A stretch of DNA of 64,000 bases from Rhodobacterales bacterium HKCCE3408. Lineage in GTDB: Bacteria > Pseudomonadota > Alphaproteobacteria > Rhodobacterales > Rhodobacteraceae. Location: positions 62,001 through 126,000 of the forward strand of contig WVSN01000002.1 of NCBI GenBank assembly GCA_015689705.1, read 5' to 3'. Below, piece after piece: positions 19,026 to 27,300 of the stretch. Positions within the stretch are counted from its first letter, which is position 1, and every line of letters begins with the position of its first letter. The notes below the pieces were generated by a model, which made no database searches, was not told the DNA's origin, and was given only the letters and a program-made list of their open reading frames with translations. Made by a program: the position numbers and the translations under genes.

Positions 19026-20444
19026 ATGGCGGGACGGTTCGACGCTTTCGTGATCCTTGCCGAGATGCGCACCGGGTCGAACCATCTCGAAGCGATGCTG
19101 GCGGCGGTGCCGGGTCTCGCGCCGCAGGGTGAGCTGTTCAATCCCGGCTTCATCGGCCAGCACGACCGGTTCGAGTATCTGGGCTTCGACCTGGCCCGGC
19201 GAGAGGCCGATCCGGGCGCGCTGTGGGACGCGGTGCTTTCGCAATCGGACGGGATTCCGGGGCAGCGGTTTTTCCACGATCACGATCCGCGGATGCTCGA
19301 CCGGCTGCTGCCGGATCCGCGCGTGGCCAAGGTGATCCTGCGGCGCAACCCGCTGGACAGTTACATCTCGCGCAAGATCGCGACGGAGACGGGCCAGTGG
19401 AAGCTGACCGACGCGAAACACAGGAAAACGGCCCGGGTGGCGTTCGATCCGGCCGAGTTCGAGGAGATGCTGGCCGCCCGCGCCGCCTTCGCCGCGCGCA
19501 TCCGGCGGGCCTTGCAGGAGACCGGGCAGACCGCGTTCGAGATCGGCTATGAGGACCTGTCCGAACCGGCGGTGCTGACGGGGCTTCTGCGTTTTCTGGG
19601 GATCGAGGGCGGGATCGCGCCGTCGGCGTCGAAGCTGAAGCCGCAGAACCCGGGCAAGGCCGAGGACAAGGTGACCAATCCCAAGGCGATGGCGGCGGCG
19701 CTGGCCCGGCTCGATCCCTTCGGGCTGGACATCGAACCGACGGGTCCGGCCCGGCCGCCCGGCGTCCGCAGCTTCGTCGCGCTGCCGAAGGCCGGGCTGA
19801 TCTACATGCCAGTGCCGGGCGCGATGGTCGAGGAAATGACCGGCTGGCTGGCCGCGGTCGAGGGCTGCGCGCCCGAGGCGCTTGACCGCGACCTGACGCA
19901 GAAGGACCTGCGGCAGTGGATGAGGGCGCGGCCGGGGCACCGCAAGATCAGCCTCGTCCGGCATCCGCTGGCCCGGGCGCACCACGTCTTCTTCCGCGAT
20001 GTCCTGCCGCCCGGCCGCCCGCGCCTGGCCGAATTGCGCAACGCGATGGCGCGGCGCTATGACGTGCCGCTGCCCGAGGACGGGCCGGGGCCGGACTGGG
20101 ACGCGGCGCGGCATCGCGCGGCCTTCGTCGGATTTCTGAAGGTGCTGCCGCAGATCCTGGCGGGGCAGACCAGCCTGACGGCGCCGGGCGACTGGCATCC
20201 ACAGATGGCGATTCTGCAGGGGATGGCGGCCTTCGCCCTGCCCGACATCGTCCTGCGGGCGCAATCGCTGGCAGACGATCTGCCGGGGCTTCTGCCCGGC
20301 CAGACTCTGCCGCCCGCGCCCGAACCGCCCGAGGACGGACCGGTGCCGCTGGCCGCGATCTACGACGCCGAGGTCGAGGCCGCGGGATTCGCGGCGTGTC
20401 GGCGCGACTACATCTTTTTCGGCTACGGGGACTGGGCCGGCTAG
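19026..20444 (+). CDS. Double-domain sulfotransferase (Stf0-like plus Sulfotransfer_2-like)
   Basis: 472-residue protein that appears to join two sulfotransferase folds. The N-terminal half has the PAPS 5'-phosphosulfate loop EMRTGSNHLEAML and the 3'-phosphate motif LRRNPLDSYISRK, as in Stf0/NodH-type enzymes. The C-terminal half (from about residue 245) has FVALPKAGLIYMPVPGAM and ISLVRHPLARAHHVFFRD, as in Sulfotransfer_2 proteins. It would transfer sulfate from PAPS to a glycan, releasing PAP for CysQ encoded 6 kb upstream. Three bases after the GT14 gene, so co-transcribed. Whether both halves are active is not known. Confidence 0.8.
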   Translation: MAGRFDAFVILAEMRTGSNHLEAMLAAVPGLAPQGELFNPGFIGQHDRFEYLGFDLARREADPGALWDAVLSQSDGIPGQRFFHDHDPRMLDRLLPDPRVAKVILRRNPLDSYISRKIATETGQWKLTDAKHRKTARVAFDPAEFEEMLAARAAFAARIRRALQETGQTAFEIGYEDLSEPAVLTGLLRFLGIEGGIAPSASKLKPQNPGKAEDKVTNPKAMAAALARLDPFGLDIEPTGPARPPGVRSFVALPKAGLIYMPVPGAMVEEMTGWLAAVEGCAPEALDRDLTQKDLRQWMRARPGHRKISLVRHPLARAHHVFFRDVLPPGRPRLAELRNAMARRYDVPLPEDGPGPDWDAARHRAAFVGFLKVLPQILAGQTSLTAPGDWHPQMAILQGMAAFALPDIVLRAQSLADDLPGLLPGQTLPPAPEPPEDGPVPLAAIYDAEVEAAGFAACRRDYIFFGYGDWAG

Positions 20445-20905
20445 GCGGCCTGCGGGGCGGATCCGGCGGTCAGCAGCGTGTGCAGCGTGGCCGGGTCGGA
20501 ATTGGCGCGCAGCTTGGTGCAGAGCGCCTCGTTTCTGAGCGTGCGCGAGACGAGCGCGAGCGCTTTCAGGTGATCGACGCCGCTATCTGCGGGCGCGAAC
20601 AGCGCGAAGACCAGATCGACGGGCTGCCGGTCGACGCTGTCGAAGTCGACCGGATGCTCGAGCCGCAGGAACGCGCCGTGCACGGCCGTCAGGCCCTGCA
20701 GCCGCGCATGGGGTAGCGCCACGCCGTTGCCGACGCCGGTCGGCCCGAGGCTTTCCCGGTCCTGCAATGCGTCGAAAACCGTGGTGGCCGGGAGACCGAC
20801 GATTCCCTCGGCGATCTCCGCGATCTTCTGCATCAGGCGCTTTTTCGAGGTGACATCGGCCACCACCCGGACCGAACCGGGTTTCAGGAGCGTCTGCAAA
20901 TCCAT
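20441..20905 (-). CDS. ptsN: PTS IIA-like nitrogen-regulatory protein PtsN
   Basis: 154-residue EIIA-Ntr protein of the nitrogen-related phosphotransferase chain (PtsP-PtsO-PtsN), a signalling protein that does not carry sugar. The phosphorylatable His66 is in GNGVALPHARL. Last gene of the rnd-lptC-lptA-lptB-hpf-ptsN series; 39 bp after hpf. Its TAG stop shares a CTAG with the convergent sulfotransferase. Confidence 0.93.
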   Translation of the reverse strand: MDLQTLLKPGSVRVVADVTSKKRLMQKIAEIAEGIVGLPATTVFDALQDRESLGPTGVGNGVALPHARLQGLTAVHGAFLRLEHPVDFDSVDRQPVDLVFALFAPADSGVDHLKALALVSRTLRNEALCTKLRANSDPATLHTLLTAGSAPQAA

Positions 20906-20944
20906 CTCTCGTCGTCCCCTTGCGCCGGTCCTGTTCCGATCCGG

Positions 20945-21520
20945 TCAGCTTGATCGGGGGTCGATCCAGCCGACATTGCCGTCATCGCGGCGGTACACGA
21001 CATTGACCCGGTCCTGGCCCTCGTTGCGGAACACCAGAAGCGGCGCTCCGGCCAGCTCCATCTGCATCACCGCCTCGCCCACCGACAGCGACGGGATCGT
21101 CGTCTCCATCTCCGCGACGATGATCGGCTGCAGGCTCTCGGGTTCGTTGTCTTCGCCCGTATCTTCGGACGCGGCGAGGATATACGTGGCCCCGCCGAAG
21201 ACTTCAATCGGGCCGGTACGATCCTTGTGGTGGTCCTTCAGGCGCCGTTTGTAGCGCCGGAGCTGTTTCTCCATCTTGTCGCAGCACTGGTCGAACGCGG
21301 CGTAGATCTCGGCATCGGCGGCCTTGGCCGCGCAGGTCAGGCCGGTGGACAGGTGGACCGTCGCCTCGCAGACGAATTCGTGCCCGCTGCGCGAGAAGAC
21401 GACGTTGGCATCGGTCGGGCGCCCGGCATATTTCTCGACCGCCGCGCCGATGCTGTCCTGGACATGCGTCTGCAACGCCGATCCGATCTCGATTTGCCTG
21501 CCGCTGATCTTGTATCTCAT
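20945..21520 (-). CDS. hpf: Ribosome hibernation promoting factor, long form
   Basis: 191-residue long-type HPF, which dimerises idle ribosomes into 100S particles. Residues 1-100 form the RaiA/YfiA domain (MRYKISGRQIEIGSAL, KYAGRPTDANVVFSR, KQLRRYKRRLKDHH), and the C-terminal 55 residues form the dimerisation domain (VGEAVMQMELAGAPLLVFRN). Start at ATG 21520 behind GGGAGG. A perfect TTGACA lies upstream on the minus strand (21672-21677) without an obvious -10. rpoN, often found between lptB and hpf, is absent here. Confidence 0.94.
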   Translation of the reverse strand: MRYKISGRQIEIGSALQTHVQDSIGAAVEKYAGRPTDANVVFSRSGHEFVCEATVHLSTGLTCAAKAADAEIYAAFDQCCDKMEKQLRRYKRRLKDHHKDRTGPIEVFGGATYILAASEDTGEDNEPESLQPIIVAEMETTIPSLSVGEAVMQMELAGAPLLVFRNEGQDRVNVVYRRDDGNVGWIDPRSS

Positions 21521-21687
21521 GCGTCCTCCCAAGGCGTGGCTGCTCATTTCGGGGATGAATGCGCTCGTCCGTCGCGGCTGCGACCTGGGCCTTGCGGGGG
21601 CCCGCGCCGGCAATAGCGGAGAGCGGGACAGATGCGTCATCCCCTCCATTTGGCGGCAAATGACAGCTTCATGTCAACGGGCTTGGA

Positions 21688-22440
21688 TCAGCCGATGCGG
21701 AAGCCCTGCCCGAGATAGACGCGGCGCACGTTCTCGTCCCGGACAACCTCGTCGGCGCTGCCCGACATCATGATCGCGCCGTCGTGCAGGATATAGGCGC
21801 GGTCGACGATCTGCAGGGTCTCGCGCACGTTGTGGTCGGTGATGAGCACGCCGAGCCCGCGGGTCTTGAGATCGGAGACGAGCGCGCGAATCTCGCCCAC
21901 CGCGATCGGATCGACGCCGGCGAAGGGTTCGTCGAGCAGGACGTAAGAGGGATTGGCGGCGAGACAGCGTGCGATTTCGACCCGCCGCCGTTCCCCGCCC
22001 GACAGCGACAGGGCGGGCGCCCGGCGGAGATGGCCGATGGAGAACTCCGACAGCAATTCCTCGAGCCGTTCGGCCCGCGTCTTGCGGTCGCGTTCCGAGA
22101 TTTCGAGGATCGCCAGGATGTTGTTCTCGACCGACAGGCCGCGGAAGATGGACATCTCCTGCGGCAGATAGCCGATGCCCGCCTTGGCGCGGCGGTACAT
22201 CGGCAGCATCGTCACGTCGCGGCCATCCAGCATGACGGTGCCGCCGTCGGGCACGATCAGCCCGGCGATGGAATAGAAGCAGGTCGTCTTGCCCGAGCCG
22301 TTCGGGCCGAGAAGCGCCGCCACCTCGCCCCGCCGCAGGTCGAGCGAGACGTCGCGGATGACCGGCCGGCGGCGGTAGCTCTTGCGGAGGTTTCGGACGT
22401 GGAGGCCCTGGTCCCCTTCGGTGACCGAGAGCCCTGTCAT
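21688..22440 (-). CDS. lptB: LPS export ABC transporter ATP-binding protein LptB
   Basis: 250-residue cytoplasmic ATPase that powers LptF/LptG to extract LPS from the inner membrane. Walker A GPNGSGKTT, the signature LSGGERRRVEIARCLA, Walker B VLLDEPFAGVDPI and the LptB-specific lead GLHVRNLRKSYRRRPVIRDV are all present. Its ATG overlaps the lptA stop by four bases, so the two are coupled. Confidence 0.96.
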   Translation of the reverse strand: MTGLSVTEGDQGLHVRNLRKSYRRRPVIRDVSLDLRRGEVAALLGPNGSGKTTCFYSIAGLIVPDGGTVMLDGRDVTMLPMYRRAKAGIGYLPQEMSIFRGLSVENNILAILEISERDRKTRAERLEELLSEFSIGHLRRAPALSLSGGERRRVEIARCLAANPSYVLLDEPFAGVDPIAVGEIRALVSDLKTRGLGVLITDHNVRETLQIVDRAYILHDGAIMMSGSADEVVRDENVRRVYLGQGFRIG

Positions 22441-22925
22441 TCGTCCGCGCCCTGAAGGACCGTGCGCACCCGGCCGGTGACGGTACCCGAGCCGGTTTCG
22501 AGATCGACGATCAGGCGGTCGCCGGCAATGGCGGTCGGGCCCTGCGTGACCATCACCCCGCCCGACAGCGTGAGGCTGGCATCCGCGACCGCGTATTCGG
22601 CCGTCTCGCCCTCGGCCGCATCGTCGCCGCGGGTGACCAGCACGCCGCCGGTCGCGACCACGCGGGCGACCTCGGTCTGGCCCTCGGTTTCGGCGTAGTA
22701 GACGGTGACCTCTCCGGCGGCCATGCGCAGGTCGCCCTGCACGATCACGACATTGCCCGAGAAGACGGCGTTCCCGCTTTCGCGGTCGACGGTCAGGCTG
22801 TCGGCCACGACCTCGACCTGCTGGCTCGCGTCATGGGCGACGCCGCCGAAGCCGATCCCGACCTGTGCCGCAGCCGGGCCGGCCAGAAGGATCAGGGCAA
22901 GCCCCAGGCGCAAGAAACGGAACAT
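22437..22925 (-). CDS. lptA: LPS transport periplasmic protein LptA
   Basis: 162-residue periplasmic beta-jellyroll protein that forms the LPS bridge across the periplasm. Signal peptide MFRFLRLGLALILLAGPAAAQ is followed by the OstA pattern (VEVVADSLTVDRESGNAVFSG). Start at ATG 22925 with GAGG about six bases upstream; an in-frame TTG four codons earlier is less likely. Between lptC and lptB. Confidence 0.9.
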   Translation of the reverse strand: MFRFLRLGLALILLAGPAAAQVGIGFGGVAHDASQQVEVVADSLTVDRESGNAVFSGNVVIVQGDLRMAAGEVTVYYAETEGQTEVARVVATGGVLVTRGDDAAEGETAEYAVADASLTLSGGVMVTQGPTAIAGDRLIVDLETGSGTVTGRVRTVLQGADE

Positions 22926-22933
22926 GAAACACC

Positions 22934-23530
22934 TCAAAGTCCGGGGTCATATAGCACCCGGACGCCCCCGGTGAAACTCAGAAGCTGGGGACCGTCGGCC
23001 TCGGACAGCGTCATCGCACCGGCGGTCAGGGTGAGGCCCGGGCCGGTCGCCTCGATCGTGCCGGGCGCGGCGGCGGCCAGACGCGACAGGCCGAGCGTCA
23101 GAACGTCGGTCGACAGGCGCAGCCCGTCGGTGCGGATGACCGAGACGCCGCCGGTCAGCCGCGCCTCCTCGGCGGTCATGTCGACCTCGGCCGCGGCCGC
23201 GTCGAGCAGCGCCTCGAGCCCCGGTTCGAGGGTGACGCGGGCGGTGACGGTCGTGGCGGTGAAGCGGTCGGACGTGTCGGGCACGGGCGCCGCGCTTTCC
23301 GCGGCGAAGACGATCGCGCGGCCGTCTTCGGTCGTCCCGGCGAAACGCGGGTGGCTCAGGACCTGGCCGCGGGCCAGCTCCTCGATCTCCTGCCCGGCGA
23401 ACAGGATCGCGTCTTCGGGATCGGGGCGGCCGGAGAACAGGAACAGCGTCGACAGGATCGCGATGGCCAGCAGCGGCAGGACGACCTTGGCCCACCCGAT
23501 CAGCGTCGAATATAGGTTCGGGGCGGCCAC
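22934..23530 (-). CDS. lptC: LPS export protein LptC
   Basis: 198-residue bitopic protein: one N-terminal membrane anchor (VVLPLLAIAILSTLFLF) and a periplasmic jellyroll domain that hands LPS to LptA. GTG start immediately after the rnd stop with no spacer, so translation is likely coupled. Reads into lptA after nine bases. The sequence is divergent, as LptC usually is; position in the lpt series supports the call. Confidence 0.88.
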   Translation of the reverse strand: MAAPNLYSTLIGWAKVVLPLLAIAILSTLFLFSGRPDPEDAILFAGQEIEELARGQVLSHPRFAGTTEDGRAIVFAAESAAPVPDTSDRFTATTVTARVTLEPGLEALLDAAAAEVDMTAEEARLTGGVSVIRTDGLRLSTDVLTLGLSRLAAAAPGTIEATGPGLTLTAGAMTLSEADGPQLLSFTGGVRVLYDPGL

Positions 23531-24145
23531 CTAGTGCGCGAAGATGTCTTCCTCGGGCCAGCCCGAGAGATCGAGCAGGGCGCGCGCCGGAAGAAAATCG
23601 AAACAGGCCTGGGCAAGCTCCATCCGGCCCTCGCGCATGAGGCGGTCGTCGAGCACGGATTTCAGCTGGTGGAGGTAGATCACGTCGGTGGCCGCGTATT
23701 GCCGCTGCGCGTCGGTCAGCGAGGGCGCGCCCCAGTCCGAGCTTTGCTGCTGCTTGGAGATATCGATGTCGAGGATCTCCTGCACCAGGTTCTTCAGCCC
23801 GTGCCGGTCGGTGTAGGTCCGCGTCATCTTCGACGCGATCTTGGTGCAGTAGACCGGCGCGGCCAGCGTGTCGAAGGCGTTGAACAGCGCGGCGATATCG
23901 AAGCGGCCGAAATGGAAGATCTTCAGCTTGTCCGGGTTGGACAGGAGCGCCTCGAGGTTCGGCGCCTCGGTCTGACCGGGCGCGATCTGGACGAGGTGCA
24001 CATGCTCGGAGCCGTCGGTCAGCTGCACGAGGCAGAGCCGGTCGCGGTGCGGGTTGAGACCCATCGTCTCGCAGTCGATGGCGATTTCCGAGCCGAGCGT
24101 CAGATCGCCCGGAAGGTCGCGCTGGTGGAGATGGATTGTGGTCAT
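23531..24145 (-). CDS. rnd: Ribonuclease D, short form
   Basis: 204-residue 3'-5' exonuclease of the DEDDy family. The Exo I motif is IDCETMGLNP, Exo II is IFHFGRFDIAAL, and Exo III (YAATDVIYLHQL) has the family Tyr/Asp pair. It lacks the HRDC domains of E. coli RNase D (375 residues), as is usual for the alphaproteobacterial short form. Start at ATG 24145 with CGGAG eight bases upstream. It starts just downstream of tRNA-Leu, which is apt for a tRNA-processing enzyme, and leads into the lpt genes. Confidence 0.92.
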   Translation of the reverse strand: MTTIHLHQRDLPGDLTLGSEIAIDCETMGLNPHRDRLCLVQLTDGSEHVHLVQIAPGQTEAPNLEALLSNPDKLKIFHFGRFDIAALFNAFDTLAAPVYCTKIASKMTRTYTDRHGLKNLVQEILDIDISKQQQSSDWGAPSLTDAQRQYAATDVIYLHQLKSVLDDRLMREGRMELAQACFDFLPARALLDLSGWPEEDIFAH

Positions 24146-24186
24146 CGGTGCCGCTCCGATACCGCGCCCCGGCCCTTGGGGTCGGG

Positions 24187-24273
24187 TGGTGCCCAGGAGA
24201 GGACTCGAACCTCCACGTCCGTACGGACACCAGCACCTGAAGCTGGCGCGTCTACCAATTCCGCCACCTGGGC
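24187..24273 (-). tRNA. tRNA-Leu (anticodon CAG)
   Basis: 87-nt class II tRNA on the minus strand. The acceptor stem GCCCAGG pairs with CCTGGGC, the CCA end is encoded (24187-24189), the anticodon stem-loop is CCAGC-TTCAGGT-GCTGG (anticodon CAG, reading CUG), the variable arm is long, and the T-loop is GGTTCGAGTCC. CUG is the dominant Leu codon in this genome. Lies between tamB and rnd. Confidence 0.97.
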
Positions 24274-24326
24274 AGGTGTCGTGGCCTGCGCAGGTATCGC
24301 GGCCCCTCGCCGCTGTCAACGGGGAT

Positions 24327-27300
24327 TCAGTAGTCGCGTTCGAAGAAGATCCCGAGGCTGCTTTCGCCCGAGGAATTGACCCCGCCGCGTGCGGTGATGT
24401 CGGGCGTCAGGTCGATGTTGAGATTGATCCCGGTGCCCTCGTTGTCGACCGTCACGTCGGTATAGATGTTGTCGGTCAGGTAGCGCCCGGCGCTGACGAT
24501 GGCGTTGCCCTCGTCGTCGGACTGGATGTCGAGATTGTCCAGCCCGAGCCCTTCGCGCAGGCGCGTGAAGATGCCCGAGCCGCCGCCCGCGAGGCCCGCG
24601 ACCGCATCGGCGAGCTGGAGCGCCTGGACCGGGCTGAGCGACGAGGCCGAGCGGCCGAAGAAGAGCTGCGCCAGCACCTCGTCCTCGGGCAGGTCGGGTG
24701 CGGAGCGGAAGCCGATTTCCGGGGAGGAGGCGGGGCCGGAGACATCGACGAAGACGGTATATTCGCCGGACTGCGTCTGCGCGGTAAGGTCGAGGATCGG
24801 GTCTCCGCCCTGCAGCGTCGCCGAACCGCGGGTGAAGTCGAGCCGCTGGCCGAGGATCGAGAGCCGGCCCCGGACCAGTTCGAACCGGCCCGAGGGCACG
24901 ATGTTGGCCGTCGTCCCGCCGATACGGACGGTGCCGCCAAGTTCGGCGTCGAGACCGCGGCCGCGCACGAAGATGCGTCCCGGCGCGGTGACGGTGATGT
25001 CGAGGCCGATCGTGGAGCCGCCGCCGCCATTCCCGCCGTTGCCGTCGAGCAGCCCGGCATAGGCGCGGGTGCGGCGTTCGGGCGTGCTCTCGCCGGTATG
25101 CCGCATCTCGGGGATCGCGCTCGACCCGCCGACGCCCGATTCCGGCACCCGGATCTCGACCGTGCCGAGAAGGATGTCACCGGCGACCTGCGACGATCCG
25201 GCCAGCGCGCCCGACAGCGTCAGGCGCGCCCGTTCCACGTTCGCCTCGTAGAGCGCGGGATCGACGAAGCGGCCCTGGTCGAGCGCGATCTGAAGGTTCG
25301 CGGGCAGGCCCGGACGGGCGAAGCCGATCGTGCCGTTGACCGAAAGCTGGCCGCCGGTCGAGATCGTGCCGCCGGCATTGAGCGAGGCAGAGCCGCCGGA
25401 GATGTCGGCGGTGGCGTTCAGGCCCTCGAGCGCGAAGCCGAGCGTCGGTGCGGCGAGGCGCGCGCCGCCGATCGTCACGCGGCCCGAGACGGCGTTGACC
25501 GACGGCTCGCCCCGGACGGTGAGGTCGAAGCCGGCGCTGCCCGACAGGCTGCGCGGCGCGATGAAGCTGTTGGCGAGCCCGAGCGGCGCCTGGCCGGTCA
25601 GCGCGAGATTCACCGTGCCGTCGGGCCGCAGCGCCTCGCCCGAGATATCGACGGTCAGGCCACCGGGCCCCGCGGCTTCGGCGTCGAGGTTGAGCGGCCC
25701 GCTTCCGGCCTGCGTCACCCGCGCCTCGACCGACACGGCGCCCGGCAGGATCGGCGTTAGGATCTGCGCGTCGCGCAGCCTGGCCGAGAGCGTCGCGGCG
25801 CTTTCCTCGGGCCCGATGGTGCCGTCGAGCCGGGCCGTCACCTCGCGCCCGTCGAGCGCGATCTCGTCGAAGCGGATCGTGCCGTCGTCGAGGCCGAGGT
25901 TCCCGGTCAGCGTCGTGCGTCCGGCAAGAAGCTGGCGCGGAAGCGCGGTGCCGGCGCGGATGTCGTCGGCGCGCAGGTCGATGGCGATGTCGGCGGCGCC
26001 GGTTTCGACCAGCGTGGCGATGTCGCGCGGGATGCTGGCGGTGCCGTCGAGATCGAGCGCCAGCGCGCCGCCAAGGTCCGTTCCGGCGAATTCGCTGAGC
26101 CGCGACAGGTCGGGCAGGCCGGCGGAGAGATCCGCGCCGAATTCGTAGATTTCGCCCGGCAGGACCGAGAGCGAACCCGACGCCTCGGCCAGAGACGAAT
26201 CAAGGCTGAAATCGCTGACCCGGAAGGGTTCGGAGATATCAGCGCGGTCGATGCGGGCGGACAGGCTGGCCGGGCCGTCGAGGCGCGGATCGACCAGGCC
26301 GAGATCGGTGATCCGGGCCGACAGATCGAGCGCCGCCGCGTCAGGCGAGGCGGTGCCGTCCAGCCGCGCGCCAAGCTGCGTGCCCTCGACCCGCAGGTCG
26401 CGGAAGGCGAAATCCGTGCCGTCCCGCGCGATGCCGCCGCTGATCGTGGTCAGGCCGGACAGGAGGCCCGGGCGGACGATGTCGCCGGCCGAGACGTTGC
26501 GCAGTTCGCCCGTGATGTCGGCGTCGACGGTCAGCGAATTGACCTCGCCCGAACCCTCGACGCGGAGCGACACCGCGCCGGTCAGCGGCATCCCGGCGAT
26601 CTCGGAGAAGGCCGAGAGGTCGGGCAGGTTCGTGGCGACGTTCGTGGTGACGTCGATGCGGTCGCCCGCCGGCAGGACCGAGGCGCTGCCGGTGGCGGTG
26701 CCGAGGCTGGATTGCAGGGCGATGCCGCTGATCTCGTAGGGCTGTTCGGCGTTCTCGCGGTCGAGCCGGGCGCGGACGGAGACCGGGCCGGAGAGGCTCG
26801 GTTCGACCAGCGCGAGATCGGAGAGCCGTGCGGTCAGGTCGAAGCCCGCCCGCGCCTCACCGATGCGGCCGTCCAGCCGCGCGCCCAGTTGCGCGCCGTC
26901 CACGGCCAGTTCGCGGAAGGTGAAGCCGGTCGCGTCGCGCTCGACGCCGCCGGCGATGGCGGTGGTGCCGTCCAGCAGCCCCTCGGGCACGTAATCGCCG
27001 ACGCGCAGGTCGGTGATCTGTCCGTCGAGGTCGAGATCGAAAGTCAGCGCGTTCAGCTCACCCCGGCCGGAGACCGACAGTGCGAGGCTGCCGTCGAGCG
27101 GCATGCCCGCGACGGCGCTGAGACCGGCGAGATCGGTCAGCCGCGTGTCGATCTCGGTCGTGACATCGAGCGTGTTTTCGCCCTGCAGCAGGGACAGGTC
27201 GCCGTCGAGGCTGCCATAGGCGGAGTCGACCGAGAGGTCGGGCAGGACGTAGGGCGCGTCCTCGGCCGTGCGGGTGATCCGGCCCGAGACCGAAACCGGG

